A stretch of DNA of 64,000 nt from an uncultured Paracoccaceae bacterium. GTDB lineage: Bacteria; Pseudomonadota; Alphaproteobacteria; Rhodobacterales; Rhodobacteraceae. Below, piece after piece: positions 1 to 9,638 of this stretch; position 1 is the stretch's first letter, and the number at the start of each line of letters is the position of its first letter. The translations under genes and the position numbers were made by a program. The notes beneath the pieces are model-generated. The model was not told where the DNA came from, did not search any database, and saw only the letters and a list, made by a program, of their open reading frames with translations. The DNA lies in assembly GCA_947500135.1 (NCBI GenBank), contig CANMQX010000003.1, forward strand, positions 310,001 to 374,000, in the 5' to 3' direction.

Positions 1-2
1 TT

Positions 3-305
3 GAACCAAGTCCTGTTGCTCGTGAAATTGGTGCCATTCTGGCCCGCCTTTTCCAAAGTGTCAGCAATCCGGTTGCGATCAAGGGTCATCTGCAGGCCAA
101 GCCAATTTTGGCGGTGAATAATCCGGTGTGGGAATTATCGACAGGACGCGCTGCACAAATGCGGTTGCTGCTTGAGGAAGGTGGGCTCGATCCACGTCGG
201 ATTGCCCGAATCACAGGGGCTGGTGATCGGTCTCCGGCTGTGCGTGATGCCACTGCACCGCGAAATAACCGGGTCGAGATCGTTTTGTTGCGGTCAGACC
301 GGTGA
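3..305 (+). CDS. motB: Flagellar motor protein MotB, C-terminal part (5' end outside window)
   Basis: The frame is open from the window edge to a stop at 303-305, giving about 100 residues of an OmpA/MotB-type peptidoglycan-binding domain. The signature NPVWELSTGRA is followed by an arginine-rich helix and the closing motif RNNRVEIVLLR, which is characteristic of MotB C-termini. MotB is the stator subunit that anchors the motor to the cell wall and forms the ion channel with MotA. The N-terminal membrane segment and the channel aspartate lie upstream, outside the window. motA is not next to it but about 11 kb away at 11212. MotB is preferred over a plain OmpA-family protein because the next gene is flgE. 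Confidence 0.85.
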   Translation, partial: EPSPVAREIGAILARLFQSVSNPVAIKGHLQAKPILAVNNPVWELSTGRAAQMRLLLEEGGLDPRRIARITGAGDRSPAVRDATAPRNNRVEIVLLRSDR

Positions 306-404
306 AGGAAAATGGGTTGGATTTTAAACATTAGGGGGACGTTAAGTCTGGGCCGTTAGGCAGGAAGGGACTTTGACGTCATCCACGCAGCAGAAAGGCT
401 CAAT

Positions 405-1739
405 ATGACGATATCCTCTTCCCTGAATGCAAGTGTTGCCGGCCTGGCGGCAAACGCATCACGCTTGGCGACCATTTCGGACAATATCTCCAACTCCGCG
501 ACTTACGGGTATAAGCGCGCTGCAACGGATTTTCAGTCCATGGTCATCCAAAGCGGGCAGGGCACATATTCGGCCGGTGGCGTCCGTATCACAACCTCGC
601 GGTTGATTGATGAACGCGGGGCGCTGGTATCAACGTCAAACCCAACCGACCTTGCGGTGCGCGGACGTGGCATGTTGCCGGTGACATCGGAAACGTCGGT
701 AGCGGTCAATAACGGTGACAATCCGTTGTTTTTGTCGACAACCGGGTCGTTCAGGCCAGATGCGCAAGGTTTCTTGCGCACGCCGGGTGGCTTGGTGTTG
801 TTGGGCGTGCCAGCGGCGGCTGATGGCACAATCCCGAACTATCCGCGTGATTCCGTTGATGGGCTTGTGCCAGTTCAGATCAACGCAAACCAGTTTGCGG
901 GAGAGGCGACAACGCGTGTTGACCTTTCCGTCAATCTGCCCGCGACATCGACACGAGAGGATTCCGCCGGTGAGGTGGAAACGCTATCTGTTGAGTATTT
1001 CGACAATCTTGGCGCCTCATCCAACCTGAGCTTTTCATTCACGCCAACGGTGCCTGCAAATGGTGCGTCGAACGAATGGACCATGGTGATCTCTGACAGT
1101 GAGACGGATGTTGACGCAAACGGTGTTCCCGATGTTGTTGGCGAGTACACACTGCTTTTTGATGACAGCCGCGGTGGCGGTGGCACATTGGCGAATGTCG
1201 ACTTCGCTAACCCCGGCGCGCCGGTTGGCGGCCCTTATGACCCCCTCACGGGAATTCTGACGATAGCCGTCGATGGTGGTCCGATGGAAATCAATATTGG
1301 TGAGCTGGGCAGTTCGCTTGGCCTGACCCAACTATCTGATGCTTTTGCGCCTGTTTCGATTTCAAAGAATGGTACACCTGTGGGCAGCCTAACCTCGGTT
1401 GAGATTGATCAGAACGGCTTTGTCCGCGCGTCCTTCGATATCGGGATCAATCGAGTCCTTTATCAGATACCTCTGGTCGACGTGCCAAATGTCAATGGGC
1501 TGGAAACGCTGGATCAGCAAAGCTACCGGGTCACGCCTGAGAGTGGCACATTCTTTCTATGGGATGCAGGTGACGGGCCCACCGGGGATATTGTGAGCTC
1601 CGCATTGGAGGAATCAGCGACAGATGTTGCGGGTGAACTGACCGAACTGATCCAGACGCAACGCGCGTATTCATCCAACGCGAAGGTGATCCAGACTGTG
1701 GACGAGATGTTGCAGGAAACGACGAACATCAAACGTTAA
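405..1739 (+). CDS. flgE: Flagellar hook protein FlgE
   Basis: This 444-residue protein is the subunit of the flagellar hook, the flexible joint outside the outer membrane. It starts with the rod/hook family helix (SLNASVAGLAANASRLATIS, then DNISNSATYGYKR) and ends with the matching C-terminal helix (LIQTQRAYSSNAKVIQTVDEML). Between them is a long beta-rich region with the FlgE/F/G-like stretch LAVRGRGMLPV near residue 86. The length is normal for an alphaproteobacterial FlgE, and the long insert separates it from FlgF and FlgG. It follows motB by 99 bases and heads a same-strand run flgE-flgK-flgL-flgI. Confidence 0.95.
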   Translation: MTISSSLNASVAGLAANASRLATISDNISNSATYGYKRAATDFQSMVIQSGQGTYSAGGVRITTSRLIDERGALVSTSNPTDLAVRGRGMLPVTSETSVAVNNGDNPLFLSTTGSFRPDAQGFLRTPGGLVLLGVPAAADGTIPNYPRDSVDGLVPVQINANQFAGEATTRVDLSVNLPATSTREDSAGEVETLSVEYFDNLGASSNLSFSFTPTVPANGASNEWTMVISDSETDVDANGVPDVVGEYTLLFDDSRGGGGTLANVDFANPGAPVGGPYDPLTGILTIAVDGGPMEINIGELGSSLGLTQLSDAFAPVSISKNGTPVGSLTSVEIDQNGFVRASFDIGINRVLYQIPLVDVPNVNGLETLDQQSYRVTPESGTFFLWDAGDGPTGDIVSSALEESATDVAGELTELIQTQRAYSSNAKVIQTVDEMLQETTNIKR

Positions 1740-1758
1740 TGCGATAAGGGGTAAGTAA

Positions 1759-3207
1759 ATGAGTATTTCCAGCGCACTTAGCAACGCCATGTCGGGGTTG
1801 TCCGTGACGTCTCGTATGGCCGAGGTTGTTTCGTCCAACCTGTCCAATGCTCTGACGGATGGCTACGGGCGCAGGTCGCTTGATTTAAGCGCACGGCAGG
1901 TTGGTGGTGTTGGCGCTGGTGTGCAGATTGATGGCGTGAACCGTTTCGTCGATGCAGGACTACTCGCGGACCGACGCCTTGCCGATGCGGCGCTTGGGGG
2001 ACAAGAACGTAGTGCAGGCATGTTGGTCCGACTGGAACAAACCCTTGGTGGCCCTGATGACGCGGCGAGCCTTGAGGCGCGGCTGGCACGTTTCGAGCAG
2101 GCCTTGATCAGCGCCAGCAGTGATCCGGCGTCAGAGACACGGTTGGCCGAAGTCCTGTCACGTCTGGAAGATGTCACGGCGACACTGCGCAACAACACTA
2201 CCACAATCCAGTCACTTCGGCAGGAAGCGGATGTAAATATTGAAAACGATATCAATACACTGAATGCAGCTCTGTTACAGGTGGAGGCGATGAATACCGA
2301 TATTTTGCGACTGAAATCTACGGGGGCCGATGTCAGCACTTTATTGGATTCGCGCCAACAGGTGGTCGACAAGATTGCGGATATTGTGCCTGTACGCGAA
2401 ATCCCGCGTGACAACGGAACCATCGGTTTGATGACTACAAATGGAACAACGCTCTTGGACGGGCGTGCCGTGCAATTCGGTTTCGAACCCACGCCAACCA
2501 TCGTCGCTGATATGACGCTGGCCTCTGGTGCCCTTTCCGGCATTACGCGCGACGGCATCCCCTTGGACGCGGCGACTGGTGTTGGTCGGTTGGATGGTGG
2601 GTCGCTGGGTGCATCTTTCGCGCTCCGGGATCAGACGCTTGTCGATGCACAGGGCGCGCTTGATGGCATTGCTGCAGATCTGGTTGCGCGATTTGAAGAC
2701 CCCAACAATGATCCGACACTTGCACCGGGCGATGTTGGCCTGTTGACGGATGAGGGCGGAACACTTGACCTGGCAGATATTCCCGGCCTCGCCGGACGCG
2801 TTTCTGTGAACCCGGTTGTTGATCCAGCACAAGGTGGCGTTTTAACATTGCTGCGCGATGGACTGAACGCCACAGCACTTGGTCCGGCCGGCAGCGCCAT
2901 ACAACTGGATCGCTGGATTGGTGCCCTCTCCGAAACACGTAACGACCTGCCGGGCAGTGCCGCCCGATCGGCTGCAGGCCGTATGGCTGATTTCACATCG
3001 CAAATTGGTTCATCCCGACTGGCGGCCCAAGAAACGTTGAGCTTCACCGCGGCACGCTGGGACACATTGCATGAGGCCGAATTAGCGATGGGGGTCGATA
3101 CGGATTTGGAACTTCAGAACCTGCTGCGGGTCGAGCAGGCCTATGCCGCAAATGCAAAAGTTATTCAAACCGTCGATTTCATGATGCAACGCCTGATGGA
3201 GATTTAG
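1759..3207 (+). CDS. flgK: Flagellar hook-associated protein 1, FlgK
   Basis: The 482-residue product is the first hook-filament junction protein. It has the N-terminal axial helix (SISSALSNAMSGLSVTSRMAE, then a SNLSNALTDGYGRR turn) and the C-terminal helix NLLRVEQAYAANAKVIQTVD that FlgK shares with FlgE. The interior is alpha-helical around residues 100-210, as expected for FlgK. The start lies 19 bases after flgE with a GGGGTAAG-like ribosome binding site. flgL follows 2 bases after the stop, so the two junction proteins are probably translated from one message. Confidence 0.94.
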   Translation: MSISSALSNAMSGLSVTSRMAEVVSSNLSNALTDGYGRRSLDLSARQVGGVGAGVQIDGVNRFVDAGLLADRRLADAALGGQERSAGMLVRLEQTLGGPDDAASLEARLARFEQALISASSDPASETRLAEVLSRLEDVTATLRNNTTTIQSLRQEADVNIENDINTLNAALLQVEAMNTDILRLKSTGADVSTLLDSRQQVVDKIADIVPVREIPRDNGTIGLMTTNGTTLLDGRAVQFGFEPTPTIVADMTLASGALSGITRDGIPLDAATGVGRLDGGSLGASFALRDQTLVDAQGALDGIAADLVARFEDPNNDPTLAPGDVGLLTDEGGTLDLADIPGLAGRVSVNPVVDPAQGGVLTLLRDGLNATALGPAGSAIQLDRWIGALSETRNDLPGSAARSAAGRMADFTSQIGSSRLAAQETLSFTAARWDTLHEAELAMGVDTDLELQNLLRVEQAYAANAKVIQTVDFMMQRLMEI

Positions 3208-3209
3208 AG

Positions 3210-4214
3210 ATGCCAGTCATATCAGTCGGCGATGCCGCGCAGCAGTTCATATCGATGCGCAACGGTGGCACAATCAAAACTGAACTTGCGCGTTTAGCTG
3301 AAAGTCTTTCGACCGGGCGTGTCACCGACATCACAGCCGAACTTGGCGGAGAGACAAACAGATATTCCGGGATCAACTACAGTCTGGCCCAACTTGAAGG
3401 GTTTTCCCAAGCTGTTAGCGAGACTAGCCAGACGCTCGCCGGTATCCAGACGGTTTTGGGAAAGATCGATACAGTTCGGAGCGACACGGGTGCACAACTT
3501 CTGTTGTTGAGTGATGCCAGTACCGGTTCACAGATTGACGAAGCCGGACGCGCCGCACGCAGTTCATTTGACACAATTGTGAGCGCGCTCAACACCCGCC
3601 TGGCAGACCGCTCCCTTATGGCCGGTGCGGCAGTAGACAGATCCCCATTGGCATCAGCCGAGGATATGCTTGCCGACATTAGAACGGCTGTGGTCGGCGC
3701 AACAACTCCCCAAGACATCGTCACGGCGATTGAAGCCTGGTTTGACAATCCCACGGGGGGCTTTGCAACCATGGGCTATCTGGGTGACAGCGGTGGCGCA
3801 ATGGAAAGACGGGTTTCCGAGAACAGAAGCTATCAAATTGATGCGCGCGCCGATGATCCGGCAATCAAAGACGTATTGAAGGCGACAGCAATCGCGACCA
3901 TTGCAGATGAATTTGTTGGTTTGGACACCGAGGGGAAATCGGATCTCCTTCAAGAGGCCGGCGAACGACTTTTTGCTGCTGCCGCCGGAGTTGTTGCTGT
4001 CCAAGCTCGCATCGGTTTTGTTGAAGCAGGTGTTCAACAAACCGGTGTCGCGATAAGCGCCCAGAAGACGGCACTAGAAATATCCAAAAATGATCTGACC
4101 TCTGCGGATCCTTTTGACACCGCGTCACGCCTGCAGAGTGTGCAATTGCAGCTGGAAACGCACTACAGTGTCACAGGTCGTCTCTCTCGACTAAGCTTAT
4201 TGGACTATATCTGA
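3210..4214 (+). CDS. flgL: Flagellar hook-associated protein 3, FlgL (flagellin-like)
   Basis: The 334-residue protein is flagellin-like and is placed directly after flgK, which is the usual position of flgL. The N-terminal 40 residues lack a clean flagellin start, but the middle carries long helices with Gln/Ser-rich heptads, and the C-terminus (TASRLQSVQLQLETHYSVTGRLSRLSLLDYI) matches the flagellin C-terminal D0 helix. FlgL forms the second junction ring between hook and filament. Its TGA stop shares one base with the ATG of flgI (TGATG), which suggests translational coupling. Confidence 0.88.
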   Translation: MPVISVGDAAQQFISMRNGGTIKTELARLAESLSTGRVTDITAELGGETNRYSGINYSLAQLEGFSQAVSETSQTLAGIQTVLGKIDTVRSDTGAQLLLLSDASTGSQIDEAGRAARSSFDTIVSALNTRLADRSLMAGAAVDRSPLASAEDMLADIRTAVVGATTPQDIVTAIEAWFDNPTGGFATMGYLGDSGGAMERRVSENRSYQIDARADDPAIKDVLKATAIATIADEFVGLDTEGKSDLLQEAGERLFAAAAGVVAVQARIGFVEAGVQQTGVAISAQKTALEISKNDLTSADPFDTASRLQSVQLQLETHYSVTGRLSRLSLLDYI

Positions 4215-5317
4215 TGCTGTGGCGAGCATTCCTGACGAGCATCTTCATGATCGTCCCGCTTGTTGTCCAAGCCACACCCATTCGCATTAAGGATCTCGTT
4301 GAATTTGACGGTGTCCGTTCGAACGACGTTGTCGGGTACGGGTTGGTCGTCGGCCTAAATGGCACTGGAGATGGACTACGAAATTCACCATTCACCGAAG
4401 AGATGTTAAGCAACATTCTTGAACGGCTTGGCGTCAATGTTACCGGTGAACAGTTCCGACCCAAGAATGTTGCAGCGGTTCTGGTAACGGCTAGCCTGCC
4501 TCCTTTTGCGCGTGCCGGTAGCCCACTTGATGTCACTGTTTCGGCAATTGGTGATGCCAACAGTCTATTGGGTGGCACACTCATCATGACACCACTTAAC
4601 GCAGCGGATGGCGATATCTATGCCGTCGCGCAGGGAACAATCATTGCGGGAGGCGCATCAGCGACCGGCGATGCTGCGACTGTCGTTCAAGGCGTTCCAA
4701 CGGCCGGGATCATCCCTTCTGGCGCTACAATTGAGCGTGAGGTTGCGTTCGATTTTTCTGGCATGACGTCGCTCCGGCTGGCCCTTCGGACCGCAGATTT
4801 CACCACAGCCGGGCGGATTGAACAAGCGATCAATCAGAGCTTTGGCCGGCAAGTTGCGATCATGCTGGATGCCGGGACCGTTGAATTGAATATTACGGCG
4901 ACGCAAATGAAGTCGCCGGCTCACGCTCTTGGTCGGATCGAAAACATACTTGTCGAACCTGAACGACGTGCGCGCGTTGTTGTCGACCAAAGATCAGGTA
5001 CAATTGTAATGGGTGAGGATGTTCGCATCAGTCGAGTGGCGGTCAGCCAAGGCAATCTCACACTGAGAATCCGTGAGACGCCGCTCGTTGCTCAACCAAA
5101 CCCGTTTTCACCGGGCGATACCGTGGTCGTGCCGAGGACTGATGCTGCGGTCGTTGATGAGCCTGGAATCGGTTTAGCCGAGATAAATGAGGGGACGTCA
5201 CTGAGCGAGGTCGTTGCTGGTTTGAATGCGCTTGGAGTAGCGCCGCGCGATATGATTGACATTCTCAAGAGCATCAAAGCAAGCGGTGCTCTACATGCTG
5301 AGTTTATCGTTCGATGA
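4214..5317 (+). CDS. flgI: Flagellar P-ring protein FlgI
   Basis: FlgI builds the periplasmic P ring around the distal rod. The 367-residue product begins with a Sec signal peptide (hydrophobic stretch around residues 5-20 ending VVQA) and then the family hallmark RIKDLVEFDGVRSNDVVGYG and GLVVGLNGTGD. The C-terminus ends in the conserved pattern LNALGVAPRDMIDILKSIKASGALHAE. Length and motifs are complete. It is the last gene of the + strand block, and the sequence after it loses coding character. Its partner flgA, the P-ring chaperone, is at 20666. Confidence 0.97.
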   Translation: MLWRAFLTSIFMIVPLVVQATPIRIKDLVEFDGVRSNDVVGYGLVVGLNGTGDGLRNSPFTEEMLSNILERLGVNVTGEQFRPKNVAAVLVTASLPPFARAGSPLDVTVSAIGDANSLLGGTLIMTPLNAADGDIYAVAQGTIIAGGASATGDAATVVQGVPTAGIIPSGATIEREVAFDFSGMTSLRLALRTADFTTAGRIEQAINQSFGRQVAIMLDAGTVELNITATQMKSPAHALGRIENILVEPERRARVVVDQRSGTIVMGEDVRISRVAVSQGNLTLRIRETPLVAQPNPFSPGDTVVVPRTDAAVVDEPGIGLAEINEGTSLSEVVAGLNALGVAPRDMIDILKSIKASGALHAEFIVR

Positions 5318-6423
5318 CTTGCAGCTGCACAGATCGTACCCGCCATACTCATAGCCGCTTTTTGCTGGGGCCGAGATCAGCGCGCCGGTCATAGCTTGGA
5401 TTCGATCTTTTGCGGAATCGGTCCGCTCCTTTGACTTGATATTTTGTCCCGAAGGAGAAACGATATGGCATCACTTCTGCGTAGAAGCGGTTCGCATAGC
5501 GTCAACTAGTGGCCAATCACGGGGGCAGGTCGCTGCTGATCTTGCTCAACGCTGAGCCGATGGATCCAAGACGATCAGCGAAGCCGGGAGAGGTCAGAAA
5601 CATAGTCCGATTTAGGGCGCGAAATGACTGAACTTGGCAGCGAGCACCGCATGTCTCGGGATGAGGGAGGCCTAGAAAAGGGCGCCCAACTCTTTGCGGA
5701 GCGAAACTGATGAGATTGGCGTTCATTGCAGAGAATAAAGACTGTTGCCGGTTAAACTGCCATACAAGAATATAGACGCCAGTCCACGCGGATACCGTGC
5801 TTTATTGCTTCCGACCACAAAGCGTCTGCCAAGGTGAGGACGCGGTGGTTTTGGTCGATATCCGAGAACAATTTATCTTATATTTGTGCAGTTATGGTTG
5901 ACGAAGAATGACCGAAGCGTTGAAAGAGGTCGACGCAAAAGTATTTCGAGAGTAAATTGAGACATATCCGGTTGCCTTGAAATAGTTCCAGCATTCCATC
6001 GGGTCATACAGGTTACAACTTCCACCAATTACCTCGAAGAGACGCTTGATGTTGAACGCGCGATATTCAATGACATGAACGGCTGAATGCCCGTGGAAAT
6101 ACCCAGCTGTCGGCTGGAGGAGCCACCCGGCTTTCGAACAAAAGGCCGCATAATCGGGTAACTTGAACAGAACAAAACCGCGACAGATCTGATCATAGTA
6201 AGCACGACGCCGTACCCAAGGTTGCATTAATTGCGTTGTCTTGAGAAAGACTGCATCCTGTTTACGAGTGCCCTCATCGGTTAAGTCTTTGGTGCGATAC
6301 AGGCGATTGCAGTGGGTTTGGCGTTTCTTTTTGCCTATTTTGTCAACGCGCCAAGGGCGTTATTTTGTTGGTATCTGAAGTAAACGTTGAAGGTGGTCGT
6401 GATCACCCTCGGGGCTGTCGGCT
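5318..6423. other. Gene-poor, AT-richer stretch between flgI and fliP
   Basis: About 1.1 kb without an intact recognisable gene, visibly lower in GC than its surroundings. A good ribosome binding site (AAGGAG) at 5452-5457 precedes an ATG at 5465 that opens only 14 codons before a TAG. A minus-strand frame between 5892 and 6359 looks protein-like but has no start (listed separately). Another weak minus-strand frame covers 5517-5726. The pattern suggests a decayed insertion inside the flagellar cluster; no terminal repeats or transposase motifs could be identified. Confidence 0.5.
5892..6359 (-). pseudogene. Orphan reading frame, probable remnant of an unknown gene
   Basis: The minus-strand frame is open from a stop at 6360-6362 to its terminal stop at 5892, about 155 codons. 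The only good start is an internal ATG at 6227, which would give 111 residues. Residues upstream of that ATG (KKKRQTHCNRLYRTKDLTDEG) look as protein-like as those after it, so the natural start is probably lost. The product is rich in Tyr, Phe, Trp, His and Cys (for example QPTAGYFHGHSAVHVIEY) and lacks a signal peptide. I do not recognise the family. Composition unlike its neighbours suggests acquired DNA that has decayed. Confidence 0.35.
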
Positions 6424-7152
6424 TTAGCCATACCCCCTGACGAGACTGGATGCGATCAGCCCCCAGCCATCAGCCACCACGAAGAAGGCCAGTTTGAAGG
6501 GAAGCGAGACAATCGCAGGTGGCACCATCATCATACCCATCGACATCAGCACGGCGGCCACGACAAGATCAATGATCAGGAAAGGTATGAAAATCAAAAA
6601 ACCTATCTGAAATGCTCTCTCCATCTCGCTGAGCAAGAAGGATGGGACGACGACGGATAAAGGTGCGTCATCAATCGCGAGTGTTGCTGCTACGTCGGGC
6701 CGCAGATCTGCGAGCGCGGCGAAAGTATCAGCTTGAATCCGACTGGACATGAACGCGCGCAACGGTTCCATTGTACGGATGAAGGCCTCTTCCAAGGTTA
6801 TGGCATCGTTCAGAAGCGGTTCGATGCCAGCGTTCCACGCCTCAATAAAAACCGGTTCCATCACGAAATAGGTCAGAAACATCGCAAGGCTGACAAGGAG
6901 CATGTTCGGAGGTGACTGCTGCAGCCCGATCGCCTGCCGCAAGATGGCGAAAACAGTCACGATGAAGGGGAAACACGTCACCATAATTGCGATGCCGGGC
7001 ACAAGACTGAGGACTGTGATCAGTATCAATAACTGGACGGAACGCGTGGCGAGTGACCCGTCATCGCCCAGACTGATCGAAAGGTCTTGCCCCATCGCCG
7101 GTCCTGCCAGTGCGATGGCGATGATTGCCCCAAGCCAGCGCAATCTCCACAT
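6424..7152 (-). CDS. fliP: Flagellar export gate protein FliP
   Basis: FliP forms the core pore of the flagellar type III export gate with FliQ and FliR. The 242-residue protein has a cleavable signal peptide (WLGAIIAIALAGPAMG), a first hydrophobic pair around residues 45-100 with PGIAIMVTCFPFIV and RQAIGLQQSPPN, and a C-terminal pair containing the family signature FQIGFLIFIPFLIIDLVVA and MGMMMVPPAIVSLPFK. Length is normal. It is the last gene of fliF-fliH-fliN-fliP and starts directly after the fliN stop, without a gap. No fliO is seen. Confidence 0.97.
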   Translation of the reverse strand: MWRLRWLGAIIAIALAGPAMGQDLSISLGDDGSLATRSVQLLILITVLSLVPGIAIMVTCFPFIVTVFAILRQAIGLQQSPPNMLLVSLAMFLTYFVMEPVFIEAWNAGIEPLLNDAITLEEAFIRTMEPLRAFMSSRIQADTFAALADLRPDVAATLAIDDAPLSVVVPSFLLSEMERAFQIGFLIFIPFLIIDLVVAAVLMSMGMMMVPPAIVSLPFKLAFFVVADGWGLIASSLVRGYG

Positions 7153-7443
7153 TTATGCTACGTCGCCCTTATCTGTCGCGACCTCGGTTAAGCGAACTGC
7201 CAATTGGCCCGGTTCGCCACCTTCCATCTCTTGCAACTCACCGCGTGCGATCAACCGGTCACCCACATAAAGTTCGACCGGGTCTTCAATACGTTTGTCG
7301 AGCGGAAGGACCGCATTTTCACCGAGGCTTAGCAGGTCACGGACCAACGGGCGCGCCTTGCCAACCGTTACAGAGACCTCAATCGGAATGTGCTGTAGCG
7401 GGTTGCCATCGTCATGGGACTGTCTTTGCACGGAATCATCCAT
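7153..7443 (-). CDS. fliN: Flagellar motor switch protein FliN
   Basis: The 96-residue protein is a SpoA/FliN domain, the C-ring component that also docks FliH-bound export cargo. Characteristic stretches are PIEVSVTVGKARPLVRDLLSL, LPLDKRIEDPVELYVGDRLIARGEL and LAVRLTEV. It is near the minimum size for FliN and lacks a long N-terminal extension. It overlaps the end of fliH by 8 bases and abuts fliP, so the genes are likely co-translated. The other switch proteins, FliG and FliM, are not in this window. Confidence 0.93.
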   Translation of the reverse strand: MDDSVQRQSHDDGNPLQHIPIEVSVTVGKARPLVRDLLSLGENAVLPLDKRIEDPVELYVGDRLIARGELQEMEGGEPGQLAVRLTEVATDKGDVA

Positions 7444-7996
7444 GGGATTCTATCCTCGTTTCTGGGTTGGTCATCATGCTGAGTGCCGTTGTGATCTCAG
7501 CCAGCAATGCAGCCGTATCTAGCAGCGTCCCCTGCTGGATCTTCTCAATCCAGGCGGCCTGAATATCGAGCGATGGATCAGGCTGAACGGAGATTGCCGT
7601 GGGCAACGCGCCTTTTAATGCCACAACGGCATCATAGTTTTCGGGATGTACGAAAAGCGAGATGGGTGCGCTGGCATCGTCCTCTGCGGCCTGTTGCAAG
7701 ACCTTCCTCAGATGTTCCGCAAAACCGTTCTCGATACAATGCGGCAGGACCTGCGTCACCAAAGCAGAGAAAAGCGGCTCAAGAGATAGCAGCAACTGGC
7801 CACGCGCCTCGGCATAGGTGAAATCCATGTCGCAAATCGATTGCACAAACTGCTGCTGCAACGCCCCAACCTCTGCCTGCGCTGCGGCAGTGCCCGCCGC
7901 TAACCCTTCTTCGTAGCCACGATTATAGTCCTCGCTGACTGTATCGTCCTGCGTGATCACGTCTTCGAAGGACTCAAGTGACAATATACCAGACAT
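7436..7996 (-). CDS. fliH: FliH-like flagellar assembly/export protein
   Basis: The 186-residue product lies between fliF and fliN, where alphaproteobacteria carry the gene for the FliI regulator FliH. An acidic N-terminus is followed by YNRGYEEGLAAGTAAAQAEV, the GxxxG-type helix found near the start of FliH proteins, and a C-terminal domain with a HPENYDAVVAL stretch resembling FliH/HrpE. Sequence conservation in this family is low, so the call rests on the helix pattern and position. FliH is expected to hold the ATPase FliI (24030, opposite strand) and link it to FliN. Confidence 0.75.
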   Translation of the reverse strand: MSGILSLESFEDVITQDDTVSEDYNRGYEEGLAAGTAAAQAEVGALQQQFVQSICDMDFTYAEARGQLLLSLEPLFSALVTQVLPHCIENGFAEHLRKVLQQAAEDDASAPISLFVHPENYDAVVALKGALPTAISVQPDPSLDIQAAWIEKIQQGTLLDTAALLAEITTALSMMTNPETRIESHG

Positions 7997-9580
7997 TTAA
8001 GCACGCTCCGTCGGCTTGGGGTCTTCGATCCAATCCTGCAGAATCTGTATCGTTTCGGTTTCACGATCAGTGATCATTTGCCGAAGGCGCGACACCGGGT
8101 CGTCGCCGCCATTTTCTGTTGAACTCAAATCACCGCCCATGAAATCTCCCATACTGTCGTCCCCAATCGCCATGGCCATCGGTGGATCGATATCTGCCGG
8201 TTCAGGAAGCGCGATCGTGTCGGCCGCGCTGATTGCTGGCCGCGCCTGCAACAGGATCGGCCGAACGACAAAGAGCCCCAGAATAAGTGCAACAACGGCA
8301 AGCACCGCGACCTGAATCAACTGCATTGTGTCGAGAGGCACGCCTGGGACAGGTGTTGCCACCTCTGTTCCCAATGCCGCAAGAGGTTCGAATGGCATGG
8401 ATTTCAACGTGATGATATCGCCGCGCGCTTCGTCAATTCCGACGGCCGATGCAACCAGTTCCTGTAGCGAACGCAGTTCTTCTTCGCTGCGCGGTGCCAC
8501 TGAAACAGTGCCATCACCCGCGACGGTCTTGACGTCATTGACCAATACGGCGACGGTCAAGCGTCGTACCGCCCCGGGGGCCCTGATCAACTGCCGTTCG
8601 GTTTCAGAGACCTCATAATTGGTCAGAGACCGGTTTTCCGAGTTTTCGTTGCTTGACGCGCCGCCGATGCCAGCGGCATCTCCATCCGGCAGATTTGACG
8701 CAACGGTGACATCACCGCCGCGGCTATCGGTTGATGTGCCCGCGCTTTCCGTGACCTCGGTGCTGATGGCAACCCGGCTATCGGGATCAATCCGGCGTTC
8801 GGTAATCTGCTCTGTCTGGGTAACGGTATCGACGCTGACTTCGACCACCGCATTTCCCGCGCCGACACGGGCCGCCAGTAAACGTTCGGCCCGTTTGCGC
8901 AGGCTTTCGGCGCGCTCATCACTCCCCGGTAATACTGTGCTCCCGTCTGCATCTGACATCAGGCCGCCACTGTCATCAATCACGGCCACGGAATCGGGTG
9001 ATAGCCCAGGCACTGCGGCACCAACCAGGAACTGCAACGCCTTGACATGAGGGGCTGATAGTGAACCACCTGCTGTTGTAACGGTGACGGCGGCCGTTGG
9101 GGTTTGATTGCGCTGGAACGGACGGCTTGAGGGTGTCGAAATATGTACCCGGGCTGCGCGGATATGCGGGCTTGCCAGTATGGTCCGGGCAAGCTCACCT
9201 TCTTTTGCCCGCCAGTAGGCGGCATCAAACATTTGCGATGTGGTACTGAACCCTGAAAGCCCGTCAAGCAGCTCGTAGCCCTGGCTGCCGGCCGCAGGCA
9301 AGCCTTCGCCAGCCAAAGACATGCGCAAGGTATCACGTTGTCCGGTGGGTACATATATCGCCCCACCGCGGACCTCATATGCCACGCCTTGTTGGTCAAG
9401 TGCTGTGATGACGTCACCGGCGGCCCGCGTTTCCAGCCCGCCATATAGCAGTGACATGTCCTTGTTGCTTGAGCCTTGGGCGAGCATCAGGATGGCTGCA
9501 AACACCGCAACTGTCGCCAATACAACAAATAAACGGCGGCGACCGTCAAGCGCCGACCACATGCTGCTGAAACTCTGCAA
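7997..9580 (-). CDS. fliF: Flagellar MS-ring protein FliF
   Basis: FliF forms the inner-membrane MS ring on which the flagellum is built. The 527-residue product has an N-terminal membrane helix (residues 16-36), a YscJ/FliF ring domain with MSLLYGGLETRAAGDVITAL and GSQGYELLDG, a second ring-building region, and a C-terminal helix at about residues 425-445 followed by the acidic FliG-binding tail. The start is TTG at 9580, because an in-frame stop lies just upstream and the family begins with this SxxWSALDxRRR pattern; a GGAGA precedes it. It is transcribed divergently from fliL and heads fliF-fliH-fliN-fliP. Confidence 0.95.
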   Translation of the reverse strand: MQSFSSMWSALDGRRRLFVVLATVAVFAAILMLAQGSSNKDMSLLYGGLETRAAGDVITALDQQGVAYEVRGGAIYVPTGQRDTLRMSLAGEGLPAAGSQGYELLDGLSGFSTTSQMFDAAYWRAKEGELARTILASPHIRAARVHISTPSSRPFQRNQTPTAAVTVTTAGGSLSAPHVKALQFLVGAAVPGLSPDSVAVIDDSGGLMSDADGSTVLPGSDERAESLRKRAERLLAARVGAGNAVVEVSVDTVTQTEQITERRIDPDSRVAISTEVTESAGTSTDSRGGDVTVASNLPDGDAAGIGGASSNENSENRSLTNYEVSETERQLIRAPGAVRRLTVAVLVNDVKTVAGDGTVSVAPRSEEELRSLQELVASAVGIDEARGDIITLKSMPFEPLAALGTEVATPVPGVPLDTMQLIQVAVLAVVALILGLFVVRPILLQARPAISAADTIALPEPADIDPPMAMAIGDDSMGDFMGGDLSSTENGGDDPVSRLRQMITDRETETIQILQDWIEDPKPTERA

Positions 9581-9638
9581 TCTGGTTCTCCATCACTTTG
9601 GCATTCTGCCTAATCTCCTCCTTCTTGGACCATCAGGC

